64,000 nucleotides of DNA from Artemia franciscana. Taxonomy: Eukaryota > Arthropoda > Branchiopoda > Anostraca > Artemiidae. The stretch spans positions 1,728,552-1,792,551 of the forward strand of contig NW_027062662.1 in NCBI RefSeq assembly GCF_032884065.1, written 5' to 3'. Under the pieces are notes generated by a model. That model was not told the origin of the DNA and did no database searches. It saw only the letters and a list, made by a program, of their open reading frames with translations. The position numbers and the translations under genes are program-made. Positions 59,215-64,000 of this stretch are shown one piece after another; position 1 is the first letter of the stretch, and each line of letters begins with the position of its first letter.

Positions 59215-59562
59215 TACTTTTTTTTCTCTTGGTTCTGCGTTAAGCAGCCATGTTTTTGAAAATACAAAATACCTAGCCACAAAATACTTTTTGAAGAATC
59301 TGTTAGTATTAGCAATGATCTAGGCATAAAGCAAGTAGTTCGAGAAGCAATTGATATCAGACTTAAGATTAATAATAATAATGTTTCCTTAAATAGGGAT
59401 TTAGGAGAATATTCACTAAATGCTCTATACACAAATTTAATTAAAAATGAACTTACGAAATATTATAAAAAACAAATAGTTATTAACACAGAACCTGTCA
59501 CAAATAGACCTATGAGGTCAGCAGCGAAAAAAGCTAGGCTGGCATTAAAAACATGTTTTTAA
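59215..59562 (+). pseudogene. Penelope-like element, C-terminal (GIY-YIG region) fragment
   Basis: Reads 'SALSSHVFEN', then in another frame 'SHKILFEESVSISNDLG', 'IKQVVREAIDIRLKINNNN' and 'VSLNRDLGEYSLNALY', to TAA at 59560-59562. The H...I.FE....S......R.A.EI followed by 'NRD.G' pattern is typical of the end of Penelope-like proteins, whose GIY-YIG endonuclease follows the RT. One frameshift near 59270. It separates the two halves of the inner retrotransposon, so it probably inserted into it. Confidence 0.55.
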
Positions 59563-59824
59563 ATCATCCTCTTTCATTTCAATGAATTGCCTCGTTTCAT
59601 CACAATTTATTTATCAGTCCTGGTTGAACTTCGCTGAGGTAAGGATGCTTGGACTGTTTTGAAAACTGTTCATTTTAGTTTTATTGATTTTATCCTCATT
59701 TAATTTTTTTTTTTGTAATGCTGTAGGCGGTCCTCGGACACATGCCTGAAATATTCATTCTAATTTGTTTCCCACTGTCCTGAGAAATTCCCTATTGTTT
59801 TTCTTGTTTTTGGTGTTTGACATT

Positions 59825-60465
59825 ACTAACAAGCAAGATGAACTTATAGCATTCGCCGACGACGCTACAATGACCTACTACGGACTCGACAGTCTTCACT
59901 CCACCGGAAGCTTGAAAACATCATAGAAGAGATCTATATGTGTTTGGATGCCAACAAACTTGTCATCAATGTGGAAAAATTTTGCATCGTAATATTTTCT
60001 AGTTTAGGAACCCTTCACCCGGAAATAACAGGAATTGTGACGTCTCTTGGAAAGGTTCAACGACCAGCAAATGGATTTGCAAAATATTTAGGAGTACTAG
60101 TGGATTAAAACCTTTTTTTCCTTCCTCACATCTATGCTGTAGAATTAAGTATTTCGAGGGATCTGGGTATCATGAGGAAACTGAAGCACAAACTCCTACG
60201 TAAAACCACCCTTCTCTACAATGCGCTCGATTTCATCCGTAAGAATGGCTTGAAGGTCATCAAACACACAGAACATTATGTCTCGCTGAAATCGCTATTT
60301 GAGCTCTCCTGTTTGATTTTTGCTTTCAGATTCTTCTCCGGCTTTCTTCCACCACCTTTTAGGAATCTATTCCGTTTGGTAGCAGAACAGCATCTTCCAA
60401 TTACAAGACTTCTCACTGATCCATATTCGACATACGCCAACAGTGAGGTCCAATTTTTCGCCTGA
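59825..60465 (+). pseudogene. Inner CR1/Jockey-like retrotransposon, RT catalytic box and tail
   Basis: 'DELIAFADDATMTYYG' contains the FADD catalytic box. It is followed after a frameshift by 'CLDANKLVINVEKFCIVIF' and 'ANGFAKYLGVLVD' (thumb YLG motif), then 'HIYAVELSISRDLGIMRKLK', and a degraded C-terminal part ('FFSGFLPPPFRNLF', 'ITRLLTDPYSTYAN') with TGA at 60463-60465. Together with 57995-59010 it makes one element interrupted by the Penelope-like fragment. Confidence 0.68.
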
Positions 60466-60779
60466 CATCGTCTGCGCTAAGGCTTACAATACCCGTCCGC
60501 TTTAAATGAGAGGTAGGAGCTCCCTTGGTTCTTACAGAAAGAGAATAAAAAATGTCTTGTTTTGAAATAAATTAAATTGAATAAAAAATTTAAATAGATA
60601 AGAGATTTTAGTCATTATTGAGTAAATTTTTTTGCGTGGGGATATGAGTGGTTTGCTCCTGGATGAAAAGGTGAGGACTTGTAGGGACAGTTTTGTTGGT
60701 AGGGGCCATGGTTGTAAAAGAAAGCCTTAGTGCGTAATAAGTTTTGAGGCGATAAGGGACTCAGCATGCATTTTTGCAT

Positions 60780-61931
60780 AGAGACGAGAGATATGTATGT
60801 TATGAATGTTATTTTTTTTTAATAAACCCAAGTGAACTGACTGAACTGAGTGACGGTAATGCATTTCTCACCTCCATGTGTACCACTTTTCCAGTCGTTA
60901 CTTCCCCGGAGAAAGCCTCGCTTCTTGATGATTGCCCTAACGAAGGCATAATAGCACTCAGTTTATTTAGGTGTATAGTGAAATCAGGAAAGTGAAGACA
61001 AACGTCTCTCCTTTCCCAGGCGAAATCCCTGCAAAGCTTATGCGTGAATTTGCTTTGTTTCTAGCCTTACCTCTCTCAGTTCTTATAAACCAGTGCTTTG
61101 CATCTGGGACCTTCCCTAGATCGTGGAAAAAGGCCCACATCCGTGCAATTCCTAAAGTGAACCCGCCCAAGGCGTGTGATAATTTAAAATCAATCACCCT
61201 AAAACCATGTCTACCAAAAGTGACAGAATCGTTCATCTTGCGGTGGTTACTAGAGCAAGTTATGCTTTTGAAAAATACCAATATGAAAAACTCCCAAAAC
61301 GTGGGACGTCTATATACCTATTCAGAATATATGATCAGATCTTGAAGTGACTTGAAAAGCAAGGCTCTTTTATCGACCTAGCCAGCCATCAACTTTCCCA
61401 AAGCTTTTGATCTCCTATCACACCTAGTGGCCTGTCGGACCACTATAGTCCCTTGTCCGCCAAATTCTTGAGTATGGGCATTGTTCTACAAGACCATACT
61501 ACAACAAGGACATAGATGCTCTCGAAAATGTTCAGAGGAGGATAACTAAATTCTCTCCCAGGTTACGTTCCCTTCCCTACGAAGAGCGGCTGAGAAAGCT
61601 TGAAATCCCAACCCTTGCCTATAGATTCCATCGTGGTGATCTTATTGAAATGTACAAGCTCTGCAATGGAGCCTATGATAACGTACCAGCCCAGAGAATC
61701 GTGCAGTTCAATAAAAATCATCTCCGAGGACATCAGTACAAAGTGAGTACGGAACGCTTTTACAATGACATGGGCCGATGGACTTTCGGCAACCGAGTGG
61801 TTCAGCATTGGAACAACTTACCAGAAAGAGTAATCTGCTCCACAAACCTACTGACATTCAAGAAGGAAGTTGATGAATATTATTCAAGTGACATTTTCTC
61901 CTTGTGCAAATTTAGAAGAAATGCAAATTAA
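60780..61931 (+). pseudogene. Outer CR1-like retrotransposon, RT start and C-terminus
   Basis: 'NAFLTSMCTTFPVV' and 'VYSEIRKVKT'-like text lead into RT motifs 'GEIPAKLMREFALFLALPLS', 'CFASGTFPRSWKKAHIRAIP' and 'KVNPPKACDNLKSITL' (61000-61200). The palm is deleted. From about 61450 a clean frame of some 160 codons resumes with 'ILEYGHCSTRPYYNKDIDAL', 'ENVQRRITKF', 'LPYEERLRKLEIPTLAYRFH', 'RGDLIEMYK' and 'VVQHWNNLPERV', the typical CR1-like C-terminal domain, to TAA at 61929-61931. The good state of the tail against the broken middle suggests a moderately young insertion damaged by deletion. Confidence 0.78.
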
Positions 61932-61944
61932 GATTGTTGTTTTG

Positions 61945-62290
61945 TAGAGGCTTAACGGCCAGGTAAAAAGGATAAAAAAGGATACGGCATTAGACTTTAC
62001 AGTCCGTACCGGCGGTGCTGATCTCCGTTTCTTGGCCCTTCAGCCAGGAAGTGCAATGGGGGGCTGGGGGCCAGCCATCCTGTGCTTTCGCACACCCTTC
62101 CTGTTTACCTTCCCCAGATTTCTGCAGGTACCCATTTAGAGCTGGGTCGACTCTGGCTAAGCTTACAGAGTCACGCCACTGACCCCCGTCCCAAAATGAA
62201 GAATCGGGTACACCGGGATTCGAACCCGCATCCTCTCAGACAAGGGATCCCGAATCCATTGCACCAACCCACTCGGCCAGCCATCAAATT
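61945..62290 (-). repeat. tRNA-derived SINE
   Basis: On the minus strand the head reads 'ggctggccgagtgggttgg' (A box) and, about 40 bases later, 'gggttcgaatccc' (B box), a tRNA-like pol III promoter. The body follows with 'agccagagtcgacccagctc' and 'aatgggtacctgcag', a block widespread in invertebrate SINEs. It ends near 61945. It directly abuts the 3' end of the CR1-like element at 61931. It sits in the last MOSPD intron, opposite to the gene. Confidence 0.75.
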
Positions 62291-62576
62291 TGTGAATATA
62301 TTGATCTACTTATTTACGAAACAACGTCAATTTAGTTTATTTTGTTCCCATAGGGCCATGGGAACATAATTATGGCTTGCGTTTGTCTATTCCCTCCACA
62401 TCGTCTTGTATGATTTTTCACTGATCATGTATTTGCTTTTGAATTCGTTTTCTTATTTTAACTTATCTTTTATATGACTGCATGTGTTGCAAATTAATTT
62501 TAAATAATGTAATTAATGACAATTTATAAATTAATTGATTAATTTGCGAAACTAATTGATAAGTTCTCTCTTTCAG

Positions 62577-62608
62577 GCCTCATGACTATGGTGGTCCTAA
62601 ATCATTGA
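62577..62608 (+). CDS. MOSPD1: MOSPD1/3-like protein, terminal micro-exon and stop
   Basis: After 'ttctctctttcag' (62564-62576) the sequence completes the split Gly codon and encodes LMTMVVLNH, then TGA at 62606-62608. Vertebrate MOSPD1 ends with 'LGLITM.ILRT', so the match 'LGLMTMVVL' in the right phase with a good acceptor is strong despite its length of 32 nt. It completes the second membrane segment begun at 55870-56034, and leaves only a few residues on the far side of the membrane. The 3' UTR runs into AT-rich DNA and then an FB-A fragment at 62765; I could not assign the poly(A) site. Confidence 0.9.
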
Positions 62609-62764
62609 AAATCTGACGGAGATTACTATTCGTACGTGTAGTTAGCTTATGTAGATACGCTTGATCGGTCTGTGTGTTTTTTTATATTTTTCCGTTGGTA
62701 TTAAAATATTTTTTGCATGAATTTCTAATTTTTGGGAAATAATTAAAAAATTACAACTCGACCA

Positions 62765-63140
62765 CCCCTGGAAAAAAAAAACACACATCCATGATCTTTC
62801 TTCTGGCAAAAAAAAACGAAATTCCACGTTTTGCAGATAGGAGCTGGAAACCTCTACAGTACGGTTCTCTGATACGCTGAATCTGACGGTGTAATATATA
62901 TTAAGATTCTATAACTTTTAGGGTATGTGTCCCCTTTTTTCAAAAATAAGACAGGTTTTCTCAGGCTCGTAACTTTTGATGGTTAAGACTAAACTTGATG
63001 GAACTTTATATTTGAGAGCAGCATAATAATCAAATTCTTATGATGTATCTATTGGTATCAATTTCCGTTTTTTAGTTTCGGTTACTATTGAGCCGGGTCG
63101 CTCTTTACTTACAATTCGTTACCAAAAACTGTTTGATAAT
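62765..63140 (-). repeat. FB-A fragment (minus)
   Basis: It runs from 'acccctgga' through 'ctctgatacgctgaatctga', 'ctcaggctcgtaacttttga' and 'gttactattgagccgggtcg' to the outer terminus 'aactgtttgat' near 63136. The hairpin section is absent. It lies just downstream of the MOSPD stop codon, possibly within or beyond the 3' UTR. Confidence 0.75.
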
Positions 63141-63728
63141 GTTAGAACCAAGCGTGAATCATCGCATAACATGCGTAGAAAATTAATAAGAATACAAGAA
63201 ACTGGGAAAAACAATTGATAATCAGGACAAAATTTTGGGTAAGTGTCCGAGTGCTTTACTCGAAGCCATACTGAAAATCATCCAGAAAATACTATACTTC
63301 TAAAAAGGAAAGTAGACGGAAAAACATAGCTGGCTTAAAACCTTTGCTGAATACACCCGATAAAGATATTGCCCGATAATTAGCCGGATTCCATCTTCTT
63401 GCTTTTCCGACATTTGTGAAATGATAGGTAAATGCTTCTTGAATATCAAGTTTACCATGGATTGCTTTTTAGGAAGATCGAATCAATATGATTGACCCTT
63501 GAATAAAGGACGCTCAATCTTTATAAATAAACGTTAAATGATTATGTTAGTGAGAATGCAATTAAATTGTCATCTAAAGTTATTTATACGTAACTGGTGT
63601 CTGTAAAAATTTCGATGTACTTATGTAGATTCCAAGTACTAGTTACGTATTAGTTTGTTTAATTAATTTTTATACTCTGAAGCCTGAGCGCAATGAAAAG
63701 CAGAGGAAGGTTTGCTAGTTTTTTTTCA
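63141..63728. other. No gene seen
   Basis: AT-rich sequence without recognised features. Confidence 0.45.
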
Positions 63729-64000
63729 GAGAAATTGCCTACGTGTTGTTCTGGGTACCCGGCTGACTGACAATATTTCAAACAATAGGCTGTACGAAAA
63801 GTGTGGTTCAATCCCGGTTTCTAGGGCTAAAATGAGAGAAAGGCTAAGATAAATAGGGCCCATTCTATGGATGAAGTATAAGAGATAACCGAAAATTGTC
63901 GTTTTCAGCAAACCGTCTAGGGCTAAACTGAAAGCTGGTCTTCCACGAATAGGATGGGAGGATGTAAAGAAAGATTTAAATGAAATGGGAACTTCCTGTG
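63729..64000 (+). pseudogene. RTE-like retrotransposon, copy 3, C-terminal part cut by window end
   Basis: The same tail protein as in copy 1: 'QRNCLRVVLGTRLTDNISNN', 'RLYEKCGSIPVSRAKMRERL', then stops at two places within 'IGPILWMKYK', and 'GWEDVKKDLNEMGTS' at the edge. It begins abruptly after a T run at about 63719, so it is 5'-truncated or interrupted there. Confidence 0.85.

Overview
This is a repeat-rich, AT-rich eukaryotic (invertebrate animal) window. It has long introns with canonical GT..AG junctions, several clades of decayed non-LTR retrotransposons, Helitrons, foldback elements, a tRNA-derived SINE and abundant micro- and minisatellites. Nothing looks bacterial. The repeat mix would suit an arthropod such as a crustacean, but no single sequence fixes the species and I do not claim one.

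The only host gene I can support is a plus-strand MOSPD1/MOSPD3-like gene (MSP-domain ER membrane protein). Four of its exons are visible: 31845-32008 (second half of the MSP domain), 50941-51076 (linker), 55870-56034 (first membrane segment and start of the second) and a very short last exon at 62577-62608. Splice phases agree at all three introns (about 18.9, 4.8 and 6.5 kb), and those introns hold most of the mobile DNA listed here. The 5' exons were not found. The 3' half of the third exon and its splice donor are tandemly repeated three more times just downstream.

Layout: 1-5.3 kb, fragments of dispersed repeats, a retrotransposon tail and an inverted-repeat element with a 41-bp minisatellite. 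7.1-10.7 kb, an RTE-like retrotransposon split by a repeat called FB-A here. 13.7-15.3 kb, FB-A on the other strand. 17.4-21.4 kb, a CR1/L2-like retrotransposon on the minus strand whose ORF1 starts with an HDGF/LEDGF-like PWWP domain; this is the most striking item. 22.7-24.3 kb, a second RTE copy broken by a MITE. 24.5-34.3 kb, three of the four copies of an element made of roughly 280-bp repeats (TR-A here), all in the same direction. 34.5-38.9 kb, three head-to-tail Helitrons that keep only the two ends of their Rep/helicase gene. 39-41 kb, FB-A fragments and tRNA-like pieces. 41.9-43.0 kb, a duplicated unknown coding unit. 44.25-49.63 kb, a 5.4-kb foldback element with FB-A arms. 57.3-61.9 kb, retrotransposons nested within one another plus a Penelope-like fragment. 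61.9-62.3 kb, a SINE. 63.7-64.0 kb, a third RTE copy cut by the window end.

Apart from the MOSPD-like exons, the protein-coding material is transposon-derived and nearly all of it carries stops, frameshifts or deletions. FB-A, TR-A and RTE are labels used only in this report; identifications come from reading translated sequence, without database searches.
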